From Methylorubrum populi (GTDB taxonomy: Bacteria; Pseudomonadota; Alphaproteobacteria; Rhizobiales; Beijerinckiaceae), in contig DYYG01000013.1 in NCBI GenBank assembly GCA_020741775.1, forward strand, positions 124,001 through 188,000: DNA of 64,000 nucleotides. Reading direction: 5' to 3'. Below the pieces are notes generated by a model that saw only the letters and a program-made list of their open reading frames with translations, was not told where the DNA came from and did not search any database. Shown here piece after piece: positions 45,001-51,916 of this stretch. Positions within the stretch are counted from its first letter, which is position 1; each line of letters begins with the position of its first letter. The translations under genes were made by a program, and so were the position numbers.

Positions 45001-45344
45001 CCGGGCAGGACGGCGAGCTTCACGCCCTGCGCCCGCGCCACCGCCGCCGCCCGCTCGATGCCGTAGCGCCAATAATCGAGGCCGCCGAGGCAGCGGATCA
45101 CGCAGACCTTGGCTCGGGCGATCACCGCATCGACATAGAGATCGACCGACATCGGGTGGCGCAGTTGCGCCATCTTGGCGAGGCGCAGGGAGGGCAGGCC
45201 CGGTTCGCCGGCATGGGCGCGGGCGACGCCCGCCAGATCCGTATCGGTCAGCGACAGGAACACGATCTCGCCCGGGCTCTGGCCGAGATCGACCGCCGCC
45301 TCGCCCTCGTCGAGGGAGACCGTATCGAGGCGGATCAGGTGCAT
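42039..45344 (-). CDS. cobN: Cobaltochelatase subunit CobN
   Basis: A 1101-residue large subunit that inserts Co2+ into hydrogenobyrinic acid a,c-diamide with CobS and CobT, which are not in this window. I chose the ATG at 45344 (MHLIRLDTVSLDEGEAAVDL) rather than longer readings that overlap the lipoprotein gene. Signature motifs: FLSLTDTDLAGVARAH, DYPARGGRAGYAVGLDTPES, LIHLGTHGTTEWLPGKAVAL, GAQEFAQGIDAVFVLAAATD. It is somewhat shorter than the roughly 1250 residues of the classical enzyme. It lies directly upstream of cobG. Confidence 0.94.
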   Translation of the reverse strand: MHLIRLDTVSLDEGEAAVDLGQSPGEIVFLSLTDTDLAGVARAHAGEPGLPSLRLAKMAQLRHPMSVDLYVDAVIARAKVCVIRCLGGLDYWRYGIERAAAVARAQGVKLAVLPGDDRPDPRLDAFSTLPPETCARLDAYFRAGGPDNLKNLLRRLAAEAGASCEAPPPQALPRGFAWCAGCGVLSVEAALRAAGPGPLALLLVYRSAVLSGETGPAAQLAASLTLRGIACLTLAVSSLKDPEAVAVLRAALALRRPDIVLAATAFSARDEAGFVLDAADCPVLQAYTLGAPRAAWAASGRGMNAADLAMQVALPEFDGRLAGFPISFKEEAEAVEGFAERRAVPDPAGIAALTERAAAWIRLRRTPRDKRRLAMVLSDYPARGGRAGYAVGLDTPESARAIAADLAEAGFGAGDLPTASALMAALTEGEPGFTVPLAAYAAWFDRLPEERRADLTDRWGAPEDDPLCRDGAFRFRMARADPARGGGLTLFLQPDRGRAADRKAGYHDPDEPPTHAYLAFYLGLRRDFDALIHLGTHGTTEWLPGKAVALSPACWPALAVGALPVVYPFIVDDPGEAAPLKRRLGGIALGHLTPTVEAAGLTPEAAALRELVEEYSAASVLDPRRAGLIAEAILDEAASAGLLEGAGIDAGTPMADALTALDAHLCDLGETPFRDGLHVFGRAPADAAEPVRASARAERAALVAALDGRFVAPGPAGSPSRGRQDVMPTGRNLTTLDPRSLPTRAATMLGTRAADAVVRRYLQDQGEYPARIVMDLWASPTLRTGGEDVAHALALMGVRPIWDHASTRVTGFEILPLALLDRPRIDVTCRVSGAFRDTFPETLALLDRAARAVAAREEEDEENPLAAARRRGESAARIYGAAPGRYGAGTAETALDGAWDGRADLGQAYLAATTHAYGDGEGEDAGFAARVAAADAYVHAFDVAERDLLDGDAAADAMGGFSAAASSEGRAPALYSLDVSNPEAPRARTAREDVARLIRGRLGHPRWIAAQLRHGYRGAQEFAQGIDAVFVLAAATDAVSHADLDRLYGAWIADPEVFDALRAANPEATRAILERFEALRARGLWHSRRNAAPADALLAAE

Positions 45345-45357
45345 GGCGCCCGCCCCC

Positions 45358-46269
45358 TCACGGTTCCAGCCGCACGCGGGCCGGCTGCGCCCGCTGACGC
45401 CGGATGCGCCAGACGAGGCGCAGGAGCAAGACCGCCAAAAGACCGATCGCCAGCCAGGGCAGGCTCGCGACGGTGAACCGCAGGGCCGAGGCGGCGCTGT
45501 CGCCGAGAATCGGGCCACTGCGGGCCCAAACCTCACGCACCGGAGCGAAGGCGCCCGCCCGCGCTTGGTCGGTGCGGAAGCTGACCGTGACGATCTCGGT
45601 ATCGACTCGCTGGTCGAGGCCGCGTCTTTGCGCCTCCGCCTCCTCGATCTGGCTCTGGACCTGCGCGAGTTCGCCCGCGATCTTGATGAGATCCTCGGCC
45701 CGGTTGTCGGGCTTCTCGGCCAAGGCGGTCAGGCGGTTGCGGTAATCGTTGAGCTGGACGAGCCGCCGGCCGGTCTCGGCGAGGGCCCGGGTGAGATCCT
45801 CGGCGCGGGTTTCCTGGGCGATCAGGGCGACGTCGCCCGGCTCCTCCCCCGGCAGGGGGGTCGTGAGGAAGGCGACATAGGCGGCAACCGAGGCGTGCTT
45901 CAGCCGCACCTCGATCTGGGCCCGAGGCTGGCTGGCTCCGCCGCCGTCGCGGATCGAAGACCGCAGCAGGGTGCACTCCGCCGCCTCCTTCAGGCAGCGG
46001 TCCCGCGCGGCAGCGAAATGCGGCTCGACCCGGTCCGGCCCGAGGCCAAGGGTGAGATCGTGGCGGTAGGCGAGCTTGGCCTCGCCGTTCTCCCGCGCCG
46101 CCGATACGAACGGCGCCGGCGCAGCGAGATCGGCCGCCCGGCCGGATGGCGCGAGGTCGCGCCGGCTCTCCGAGCAGCCGGCGAGCAAGGCGAAGACCGG
46201 CAGGAGACCGAGTAGGACGCGGCCCTTGAGCCCGCGCCCGCCCACTCGCCCGGTCCGGCCCCGGCTCAT
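45358..46269 (-). CDS. DUF4349 lipoprotein coupled to cobW
   Basis: A 303-residue predicted lipoprotein. Signal and lipobox: LLGLLPVFALLAGC (Cys near residue 32). A coiled-coil-rich central region (VQLNDYRNRLTALAEK, ELAQVQSQIEEAEAQRRGLD) and a C-terminal transmembrane helix (LPWLAIGLLAVLLLRLVW) with basic tail follow, as in DUF4349 proteins. ATG at 46269 overlaps the cobW stop (ATGA), and cobN starts 13 bases after its stop, so it is firmly within the cobalamin operon although no cobalamin function is known for the family. A role in the envelope or with cobalt uptake is possible. Confidence 0.82.
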   Translation of the reverse strand: MSRGRTGRVGGRGLKGRVLLGLLPVFALLAGCSESRRDLAPSGRAADLAAPAPFVSAARENGEAKLAYRHDLTLGLGPDRVEPHFAAARDRCLKEAAECTLLRSSIRDGGGASQPRAQIEVRLKHASVAAYVAFLTTPLPGEEPGDVALIAQETRAEDLTRALAETGRRLVQLNDYRNRLTALAEKPDNRAEDLIKIAGELAQVQSQIEEAEAQRRGLDQRVDTEIVTVSFRTDQARAGAFAPVREVWARSGPILGDSAASALRFTVASLPWLAIGLLAVLLLRLVWRIRRQRAQPARVRLEP

Positions 46270-47300
46270 CCCTGCAAAGCCGCCGCGACCGCGTCCCGGT
46301 CGAAGCCCTTCAAGCCGATCACGACGAGGCGTCCATCGCGGGGCTCCGAGCCCTTCCACGGGCGATCGTAATGCGAGGCGACGCGGCGGCCCACGCCCTG
46401 GACCACGAGGCGCATCGGCTTGCCCTTCACTTCGGCGAAGCCCTTGATGCGCAGCACGCCCTCGGTCTCGGCGGCCTTCTCGACGCGGGCGGCGAGGTCT
46501 TCCGGGCTGCCGGCGACGCCGACGGGAATCGCGATGGATTCGAAATCGTCGTGGTCGTGATCCTCCCCCTCGCCATGATGCGACGGACGGGCGTCGAGGT
46601 CGTCCTCGGCCGCCGCCGCGATCCCGAGCAGCACACGCGGGTCGAGGCGGCCGTGCTCGGTAGCGACGATCTCGACGGCGCGGGGCAGATGCGCCTCGAT
46701 CTCGGCGCGGACCTTTTGCAGGCCGGCTTCGTCGAGGAGGTCGGCCTTGTTGACCACCACGAGGTCGGCGCAGAGGATCTGATCCTCGAACACCTCTTCC
46801 AGGGGGTTGTCGTGATCGACGGACCTGTCCGCCGCGCGCTGGTTGGCCAGGGCGTCGGGATCCTCGGCGAACAGGCCGGAGGCCACCGCCGGGCCGTCCA
46901 CCACCGCGACCACGCCGTCCACGGTGACGCGGGAGCGAATCGCCGGCCATTGGAAGGCCTGGACCAGGGGCTTGGGCAAAGCGAGGCCGGAGGTCTCGAT
47001 CAGGATGTGCTCCGGCGGCTCGGGCCGGTCGAGGAGCTTCGTCAGCGCCGGAACGAAGTCGTCCGCCACGGTGCAGCAGATGCAGCCATTGGGCAGCTCG
47101 ACCACCGAATCCTCGTTGCAGCCCTCGATGCCGCAGGAGGCGAGGAACGAGCCGTCGAAGCCGATATCGCCGAACTCGTTGACGATGATCGCGAGGCGGC
47201 GCCCCCCGGCTTTCTCGATGGTGTGGCGCACCAGCGTGGTCTTGCCGGCTCCGAGGAAGCCGGTGACGATGGTGCAGGGAATTTTTTCGACGAGGCTCAT
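46266..47300 (-). CDS. cobW: CobW-type metal-chaperone GTPase
   Basis: A 344-residue G3E GTPase. P-loop GFLGAGKT (14-21); the CxCC metal site GCICC lies at 72-76; NKAD is present for guanine recognition. A His/Asp-rich metal loop (HHGEGEDHDHDDFE) lies before the C-terminal domain. CobW proteins are thought to handle Co2+ for cobaltochelatase; the position beside cobN and CbtAB fits this. ATG at 47300 overlaps the preceding gene's stop (ATGA). Confidence 0.95.
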   Translation of the reverse strand: MSLVEKIPCTIVTGFLGAGKTTLVRHTIEKAGGRRLAIIVNEFGDIGFDGSFLASCGIEGCNEDSVVELPNGCICCTVADDFVPALTKLLDRPEPPEHILIETSGLALPKPLVQAFQWPAIRSRVTVDGVVAVVDGPAVASGLFAEDPDALANQRAADRSVDHDNPLEEVFEDQILCADLVVVNKADLLDEAGLQKVRAEIEAHLPRAVEIVATEHGRLDPRVLLGIAAAAEDDLDARPSHHGEGEDHDHDDFESIAIPVGVAGSPEDLAARVEKAAETEGVLRIKGFAEVKGKPMRLVVQGVGRRVASHYDRPWKGSEPRDGRLVVIGLKGFDRDAVAAALQG

Positions 47301-47788
47301 GATCGGGGCGTCCGGTTCGGGGCCGCCTGAGTGTCTCTCACAAAACTCCCGTCGCGCCGTCGTGCCCGCAGGCGAAACGGTCGGTGTGCAGGAGTTTTGT
47401 GAGGCACTCTGAGCGGCGGGATGCGGGCGACGACGCCCTTGCGAAACGCCTCCGGCCGCTCGCGCCAGGGCACGACACCGTCGGGGGTTTCGAGGTAGCG
47501 GCGCAGGCCCGCCAGGATGGTCCGTGCGGATGTCTCGGGGGCTTCGAGCGCGTCGAAGTCCCCGTAAACGTAAGTCCAGCGGCCGGCTGAGGCGACGGCG
47601 ACGGTGCAGGGCCGCTTGCAGACCGAGAGGCATTCGGCGCCCTCGATCGCCAGGCCGGGCACCGGCTCGCGCGCGGCCTCCTCCCGCAAAGCGGCCAGGA
47701 GCTTGGCCCCCGCCCGCGGTTCCGATGCATCGCCCGCAGCGCGGCAGGTGGTGCAGACCGACAGGATCGCGGTCTCCGGATCAGGCAT
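47297..47788 (-). CDS. DUF1636 metal-binding protein with an atypical, repeat-derived C-terminus
   Basis: A 163-residue protein. The start MPDPETAILSVCTTCRAAGD, later ECLSVCKRPCTVAV, provides the two Cys pairs of DUF1636 (ferredoxin-like metal-binding) proteins, which accompany CobW and CbtA. After the usual ending (VPWRERPEAFRKGVVARIPP) about 33 further residues are encoded by an inverted repeat (47329-47409) and the bases after it, yet the frame still ends in an ATGA overlap with cobW. I infer a repeat insertion that extended the C-terminus while keeping coupling. Starts 8 bases inside the cbtA stop region. Confidence 0.88.
   Translation of the reverse strand: MPDPETAILSVCTTCRAAGDASEPRAGAKLLAALREEAAREPVPGLAIEGAECLSVCKRPCTVAVASAGRWTYVYGDFDALEAPETSARTILAGLRRYLETPDGVVPWRERPEAFRKGVVARIPPLRVPHKTPAHRPFRLRARRRDGSFVRDTQAAPNRTPRS
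47329..47409. repeat. Long imperfect inverted repeat inside the 3' end of the DUF1636 gene
   Basis: CTCACAAAACTCC (47337-47349) and GGAGTTTTGTGAG (47391-47403) are perfect 13-base arms separated by 41 bases. Outside them the flanks GAGTG (47329) and CACTC (47405-47409) continue the pairing with one or two mismatches/gaps. It resembles a short palindromic interspersed element (REP/MITE-like) rather than a terminator, because it is translated and has no U run. Confidence 0.72.
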
Positions 47789-48581
47789 GGGGTTGGGCTT
47801 GTGATCGGGCTTGGGCGCGGGCGCCCGCCTCGCGGCCGAACAGCTCCCAGGCCCAGCCATAGGCCAGCCCGATCAGCGCCCAGAACACGAAACCGATGGC
47901 AAGCGAGCGCGCGGCGAACTGCGCCGCCATGGCCGGCGGCACCTGCGAGGCGGCCTCGGCGACCTGCGGTGCGCCCGCGAGATGCGGCGCGACGATCAGG
48001 ACGAGGCCGCCCAGGATCGTCAGCGGCACCCGCCGCACGGCGATCAGGTAGAGGCCGAGCCCCGTCGCGATCACGGTCATCAGCCACCAGGATTGGCGCA
48101 GCATCAGCGGCGCGCCGCCCATGCCGGGCAGTTCCGGCGGCAGGCCGATGGCGGGGGCCAGCGCCACCGCGAGGAAGCCGGCGATGCCGATGGCGAGCCC
48201 GCTCCGCGGCGTCGGCTCGCGGCGCAGGGCCAGCATCACCGCGGCGAGCAGAAGCGCGTAACCGACGCCGCCGATCAGCGTGGCGAGGCCGGTGAAGGCG
48301 ATCCGCTGCAGGCCCGGAGCGGGCTGCCAGTCCTCGGCGGTGCCGTGATCGTGGCCGCCCTCGCCGGGACCATGGGAATGGGCGTGGGCCGGCACGATCA
48401 GGGAGGCGAGCCTGATGGCCGGAGAAGCATCGAGAGCCGGGGCGAGGGCATGGGTGCCCTCGCCCTCATAGGTCTCCGCCTGAAGGATCAGCGGGGAGGT
48501 CAGGGCGAGCTGCAGGCCCGTCGCGACGACGGACGCGAGGAAGCCGGCGACAAGCGCCGCCGACAGCAACCGAGTGATCAT
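47781..48581 (-). CDS. cbtA: CbtA family cobalt transporter
   Basis: A 266-residue membrane protein with about five transmembrane segments and a His-rich loop (HAHSHGPGEGGHDHG) typical of CbtA, a B12-riboswitch-linked cobalt importer. N-terminus MITRLLSAALVAGFLASVVA forms the first helix. It lies downstream of the short cbtB gene in the riboswitch-controlled operon. Confidence 0.92.
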   Translation of the reverse strand: MITRLLSAALVAGFLASVVATGLQLALTSPLILQAETYEGEGTHALAPALDASPAIRLASLIVPAHAHSHGPGEGGHDHGTAEDWQPAPGLQRIAFTGLATLIGGVGYALLLAAVMLALRREPTPRSGLAIGIAGFLAVALAPAIGLPPELPGMGGAPLMLRQSWWLMTVIATGLGLYLIAVRRVPLTILGGLVLIVAPHLAGAPQVAEAASQVPPAMAAQFAARSLAIGFVFWALIGLAYGWAWELFGREAGARAQARSQAQPHA

Positions 48582-48612
48582 GGACTTGCTGCGTGAGCCG
48601 CTGGAGCGCGGA

Positions 48613-48795
48613 TCAGTGGCAGGGGAAGTTCTGCGCGTGGCGGAAGTCGTGGGCCGCGTTGTGCAGCACCGTCGCCGGGGCGAAGCCCGCCACGAAAACG
48701 AGGCCGAGGCCGAGGAAGGCGGCCACGAGCAGGGCGCGGGCGCCTTCGGCGGAACGGGTGGTGGTGGCCGAGGTCTGAAGGGTCGCGGTCGTCAT
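48613..48795 (-). CDS. cbtB: CbtB family cobalt transporter subunit
   Basis: A 60-residue single-TM protein with a C-terminal histidine-rich tail (VLHNAAHDFRHAQNFPCH). Its length and this metal-binding tail are diagnostic of CbtB. First gene downstream of the cobalamin riboswitch. ATG at 48795. Confidence 0.92.
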   Translation of the reverse strand: MTTATLQTSATTTRSAEGARALLVAAFLGLGLVFVAGFAPATVLHNAAHDFRHAQNFPCH

Positions 48796-48849
48796 CGTAT
48801 CACGGGCTCCGGCCGCCCCACCGGCGGCGTTCGAGGGCATAGTTTCACG

Positions 48850-49020
48850 CGGACGGCAGGTCTCCTGGCTCGCGGCTGGTTTCGCGCCTGCCGCCTTCCC
48901 GGATCAACCGGTGGCTTGTGGCAGGAACTCGCCGCTCACAGTTGCGGGGGCAGCCACGGAATCGAGGTTTTTCAAAACCTCTCACCGCATTCCCTTTTCA
49001 CCCCGTTGCCGGGGCACCGT
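48850..49020 (-). promoter_or_regulatory. Cobalamin (adenosylcobalamin) riboswitch
   Basis: On the minus strand this interval reads 5' to 3' through AAGGGAATGCGGTGAGAGG, the conserved core GCTGCCCCCGCAACTGT (48954-48938), and ends with the B12 box AGCCAGGAGACCTGCC (48872-48857). These elements in order are the classical cobalamin riboswitch. It lies upstream of cbtB, so cobalamin binding should shut off the downstream cbt-cob run. The boundaries are approximate. Confidence 0.95.
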
Positions 49021-49102
49021 CACCGGCCGCTTGTAACGCGGAGTCGGCGCCCATGCAAAGCGCCATTGCGTGAACGGGCCGGCCCGGTGCAAACGGGCCG
49101 GC

Positions 49103-49648
49103 ATGACGGATACGGCGCCCGACCGGATGACGCTGGTGCTCGGCGGGGCGCGCTCGGGCAAGAGCGCGTATGCCGAGCGGCTGATCGAAGCCTGTCCTGC
49201 CCCCTGGCTCTACATCGCCACCGCTCAAGCCTGGGACGACGAGATGCGCGCGCGCATCGCCGAGCACCGGGCCCGGCGCTCGGGCGATTGGCGCACCCTC
49301 GACGTGCCGGTGGCGCTGCCGGAGGCGGTGGCCGCCGCGACCGGGCCGGTCCTGATCGATTGCCTCACCCTCTGGCTCACCAACCTGCTGCTGGCGGAGG
49401 CCGATCTCGACGCGGCCACGGAGGCGCTGGCGCGGGCCTGCGCCGCCGCGCCGGGCCCGTTGGTGCTGGTCGCCAACGAAGTCGGCCTCGGCATCGTGCC
49501 GGACAACGCCCTGGCCCGCCGCTTCCGCGACGCCGCCGGGCGCCTGCACCAGCGCCTCGCGCGGGAAGCCGACCGGGTCGTGCTCACGGTGGCCGGCCTG
49601 CCGCTGACGGTCAAACCTTCATCCGAGAACCCGGGACATCGCCCATGA
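49103..49648 (+). CDS. cobU: Adenosylcobinamide kinase/guanylyltransferase CobU
   Basis: A 181-residue bifunctional enzyme of nucleotide-loop assembly, also called CobP. P-loop GGARSGKSAYAE; later the motifs IATAQAWDDEMRARIAEHRA and ANEVGLGIVPDNALAR are as in the family. The ATG at 49103 is preferred over upstream readings. A GC-rich hairpin (GGCCCG / CGGGCC, 49081-49086 and 49094-49099) lies directly upstream. Stop overlaps cobO start (ATGA). Confidence 0.94.
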   Translation: MTDTAPDRMTLVLGGARSGKSAYAERLIEACPAPWLYIATAQAWDDEMRARIAEHRARRSGDWRTLDVPVALPEAVAAATGPVLIDCLTLWLTNLLLAEADLDAATEALARACAAAPGPLVLVANEVGLGIVPDNALARRFRDAAGRLHQRLAREADRVVLTVAGLPLTVKPSSENPGHRP

Positions 49649-50259
49649 CCGAGACGACGACCGACGACGACGCCCGCCACCGCGAGAAGATGGCCAAGCG
49701 CAAGGCGGTGCAGGACGCCGAGGTGGCCTCGAAACGGATCGAGAAAGGCCTGCTGATCGTCCATACCGGCCCCGGCAAGGGCAAGACGACGGCGGCGCTC
49801 GGTCTCGTGCTGCGGATGCTCGGGCGCGGGCACCGGGTCGGCGTGGTGCAGTTCATCAAGGGCGCCTGGGATACCGGCGAGGCGCGGGCGCTGAAGAGCT
49901 TCGGCGACCAGATCGCGTGGCACGCCCTTGGCGAGGGCTTCACCTGGGAGACGCAGGACAAGGCCCGCGACATCGCCGCCTGCCGCAAGGCCTGGGACAC
50001 GGCGAAGGCGCTGATGGCGGATCCGGGCATCCGCCTGCTCGTCCTCGACGAGCTGAACATCGCCCTGCGCTACGATTACCTCGACCTCGACGCGGTTCTC
50101 GCCGACCTCGCCGCCCGGCGGCCGGACCTCCACGTCGTCGTGACCGGCCGCAATGCCAAGCCGGCCCTGATCGAGGCCGCCGACCTCGTCACCGAGATGG
50201 GCAGCGTGAAGCACCATTTCTCGGCGGGGGTGAAGGCGCAGGAGGGAATCGAGTTCTGA
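49645..50259 (+). CDS. cobO: Corrinoid adenosyltransferase CobO (BtuR)
   Basis: A 204-residue ATP:corrinoid adenosyltransferase. P-loop HTGPGKGKTTAALG; further motifs RVGVVQFIKGAWDTGE, LVLDELNIALRYDYL, VVTGRNAKPALIEAAD and the C-terminal HHFSAGVKAQEGIEF are diagnostic. Translationally coupled to cobU. Confidence 0.96.
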   Translation: MTETTTDDDARHREKMAKRKAVQDAEVASKRIEKGLLIVHTGPGKGKTTAALGLVLRMLGRGHRVGVVQFIKGAWDTGEARALKSFGDQIAWHALGEGFTWETQDKARDIAACRKAWDTAKALMADPGIRLLVLDELNIALRYDYLDLDAVLADLAARRPDLHVVVTGRNAKPALIEAADLVTEMGSVKHHFSAGVKAQEGIEF

Positions 50260-50575
50260 GCTTGCGCGTCGTCCCGTGCTTCCGGGGTCTCAACTCACTC
50301 GGCTCGGCGGTCTGAGACCCTGCTGAGGGCGGTGAGGTGCTGTGCCAGCAGCCACGCAGCATGTCGCGCCGCTTCTTCCAGCGGAGGAATGCCCTGGGAT
50401 CGACCGTTCCGGGTTGCTTCAAGTGAACGCAAACAGGCTCGGAAAGCCCGAGATGTGGACGGCGGCGATGGCAGCCGGGGCGACGTGTGTTCAAACACAG
50501 CCAAGCCGGTGCGTTCCGATGTCAATCACAACAGACGCAAGCAACGCGTCGCACCAGACCTCGGAGCTTTCAATC
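50260..50575. other. 316-base gap: terminator-like dyad and candidate operator before the bacteriocin-like gene
   Basis: No gene is supported here. An 8-base inverted repeat GGGTCTCA / TGAGACCC (50285-50292, 50313-50320) follows cobO and may terminate transcription, although a U run is absent. Further on, TGTGTT-CA-AACACA (50486-50499) is a perfect 6-base dyad about 77 bases before the next start and is a possible operator. Confidence 0.4.
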
Positions 50576-50830
50576 ATGACAGATTTCGCTGCTTCCCGGC
50601 TGTCCGACGACGATCTCGACACTGTACAGGGTGGCCTGTCCGGCGCGGGCATCGGCGGCATCGCCGGCGGCACTCTCGGTGTTGTCGGTGTCGGAGTGCT
50701 CGCGGTCGGCTCGGGGGTCGTGGCTGTGGTCAGCGCCCCCGTGCTGATTTCCGCGGCGGTCGTCGGCGTTGTCGGCGCCGGGGTCGGCGCTGGCGTGGGC
50801 AAGGTGGTGGATTTGGTCAGAGGCGCCTGA
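50576..50830 (+). CDS. Bacteriocin-like peptide with double-glycine leader
   Basis: An 84-residue peptide. The ATG at 50576 has GGAG 9 bases upstream. The leader ends in LSDDDLDTVQGG (residues 9-20), the form recognised by bacteriocin-processing ABC transporters. The remaining 64 residues are dominated by Gly, Val and Ala with repeated GxxxG/GxG spacing (AGIGGIAGGTLGVVGVGVLA; VVGVVGAGVGAGVGKVVDLV), so the mature part is a hydrophobic, membrane-active-looking peptide with a glycine-zipper character. No immunity or transporter gene is adjacent. Function as a class II-type bacteriocin is an inference; it could also be a glycine-zipper membrane protein. Confidence 0.7.
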   Translation: MTDFAASRLSDDDLDTVQGGLSGAGIGGIAGGTLGVVGVGVLAVGSGVVAVVSAPVLISAAVVGVVGAGVGAGVGKVVDLVRGA

Positions 50831-50953
50831 GAGCCTGTTCTAAGCGCATCCCTTCAGGGAGGTGTTAAGGGCGTTGGCGGCCATGAGGCCGGCGACGCGG
50901 ACGTTCCGCCTCGAGCGGGACGCGGCCTGAGCCGCGCCCCGGCAGCCGCAAAA

Positions 50954-51493
50954 TCAGTACTCGATGATGTCTTCGAGCGCGTAGTGCTTCACCGTCTTAC
51001 GGTTGGCGATCAGCTCGTCGATCGTCGGCTCGCCCTTCATGGCGCGGGCGATGGCAAGCTTCGTCGCCTCGTAATTGGTGCGGTAGAGATCCTTGCGGTC
51101 GAGGTTCTCGTCCTTGCCGCAGCGCTCGTCGAGCCAGATCGTGATGATCATGCAGAGTTCGTCGAGGCCGTCCTTCGGCAGGATGCCCTCGATCACGCAA
51201 TCGACGATCGCGTCACCGGTCGCGGCCTGAACCACGCCGCCCAGAAGCTCGGCATATTCGGCGGTGTGGATCGTGACCTTGGTGGTCATGATGGTGGAGG
51301 GGCGCACCAGCTGATTGAGGTCGCGTACCACGAACATGCGGGTATGGCCCTGCACCTGGCCCAGCATGCCGGCGAAGGCGTGGCCGACGGGGCCGCGGGT
51401 CGAGCCGATCAGCACCTCCGGCATCGCGTCGGTGAATTGCCCCTCGGCGGCGAGCACCGTGGCCTCGCCCGTGCGGAACCAGATCTCGGACAT
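50954..51493 (-). CDS. Formaldehyde-activating enzyme (Fae) family paralogue
   Basis: A 179-residue Fae-family protein. Recognition rests on GEATVLAAEG, the VLIGSTRGPVGHAFAGML region, a STIMTTKVTIHTAEYAEL segment and the highly conserved YEATKLAIARAMKGEPTIDE. Canonical Fae condenses formaldehyde with tetrahydromethanopterin in methylotrophs. By my alignment from memory, the Fae1 histidine in AHIDLIIG is replaced by Met (AMPEVLIG), and the segment before it carries an insertion. It may therefore not be a true Fae catalyst and may act as a binding or regulatory paralogue. It suggests a methylotrophic host. Confidence 0.88.
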   Translation of the reverse strand: MSEIWFRTGEATVLAAEGQFTDAMPEVLIGSTRGPVGHAFAGMLGQVQGHTRMFVVRDLNQLVRPSTIMTTKVTIHTAEYAELLGGVVQAATGDAIVDCVIEGILPKDGLDELCMIITIWLDERCGKDENLDRKDLYRTNYEATKLAIARAMKGEPTIDELIANRKTVKHYALEDIIEY

Positions 51494-51694
51494 GTCGTTC
51501 GTCCCTGCTTGTCGTGTCGAAGAGAAGATCCTGCCCGCGCGGGCGGTCGCGGCGCAGACACCATTCCCGGCCCCGCGCGTCAATCGCCTGCGGACGCAGC
51601 CCCGGCCGGACGGCGCCCCTGGTCTGCAAAGAAAAAACCGCCCATGTACGAATCACCTCCGGCATCGGCGGTCGAGAGCGGAAGGACTGATTCG

Positions 51695-51916
51695 ATGAGC
51701 GAGCCGGTGAAGGGCCGGGAAGCCGCCTGGAGCTTGTCGGCGACGGCCGAGGGTGACGGCGTGCGGCTGGAACTCGCCCTGCCCGATCTCGGCGGCCGCC
51801 CGGTCACCGCGATCCTCAGCCTCGAACGGGCCGAGGCGCGGGCTTTCGCCCGGGCCTTGCTGGCCGCGGCGGGCGACGCGACGGAGCGGACCTTTCAGGG
51901 TTCGGCGGAGGCCTGA
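51695..51916 (+). CDS. Small hypothetical protein
   Basis: A 73-residue protein starting at the ATG at 51695, preceded by GGAAGGA, with an in-frame upstream ATG at 51644. It reads as a compact beta-then-helix protein (WSLSATAEGDGVRLELALPD, then ERAEARAFARALLAAAGDAT) with no membrane span. Unrecognised. It ends directly at the convergent lipoprotein stop (TGA abutting TCA). Confidence 0.6.
   Translation: MSEPVKGREAAWSLSATAEGDGVRLELALPDLGGRPVTAILSLERAEARAFARALLAAAGDATERTFQGSAEA

Noticed and set aside
43311..45476. A 721-codon plus-strand open frame over cobN
   Set aside because: Gly/Arg/Gln-rich shadow of cobN; no recognisable domain or ribosome site.
49081..49099. GC-rich hairpin (GGCCCG / CGGGCC) ahead of cobU
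   Set aside because: Could be a terminator for a minus-strand transcript or a coincidental GC dyad; it lacks a U run and no transcript from the cobU side would need it.
50849..50860. Small TCCCT/AGGGA dyad after the bacteriocin-like gene
   Set aside because: The arms are only five bases with a two-base loop; it is too short to support a terminator call.
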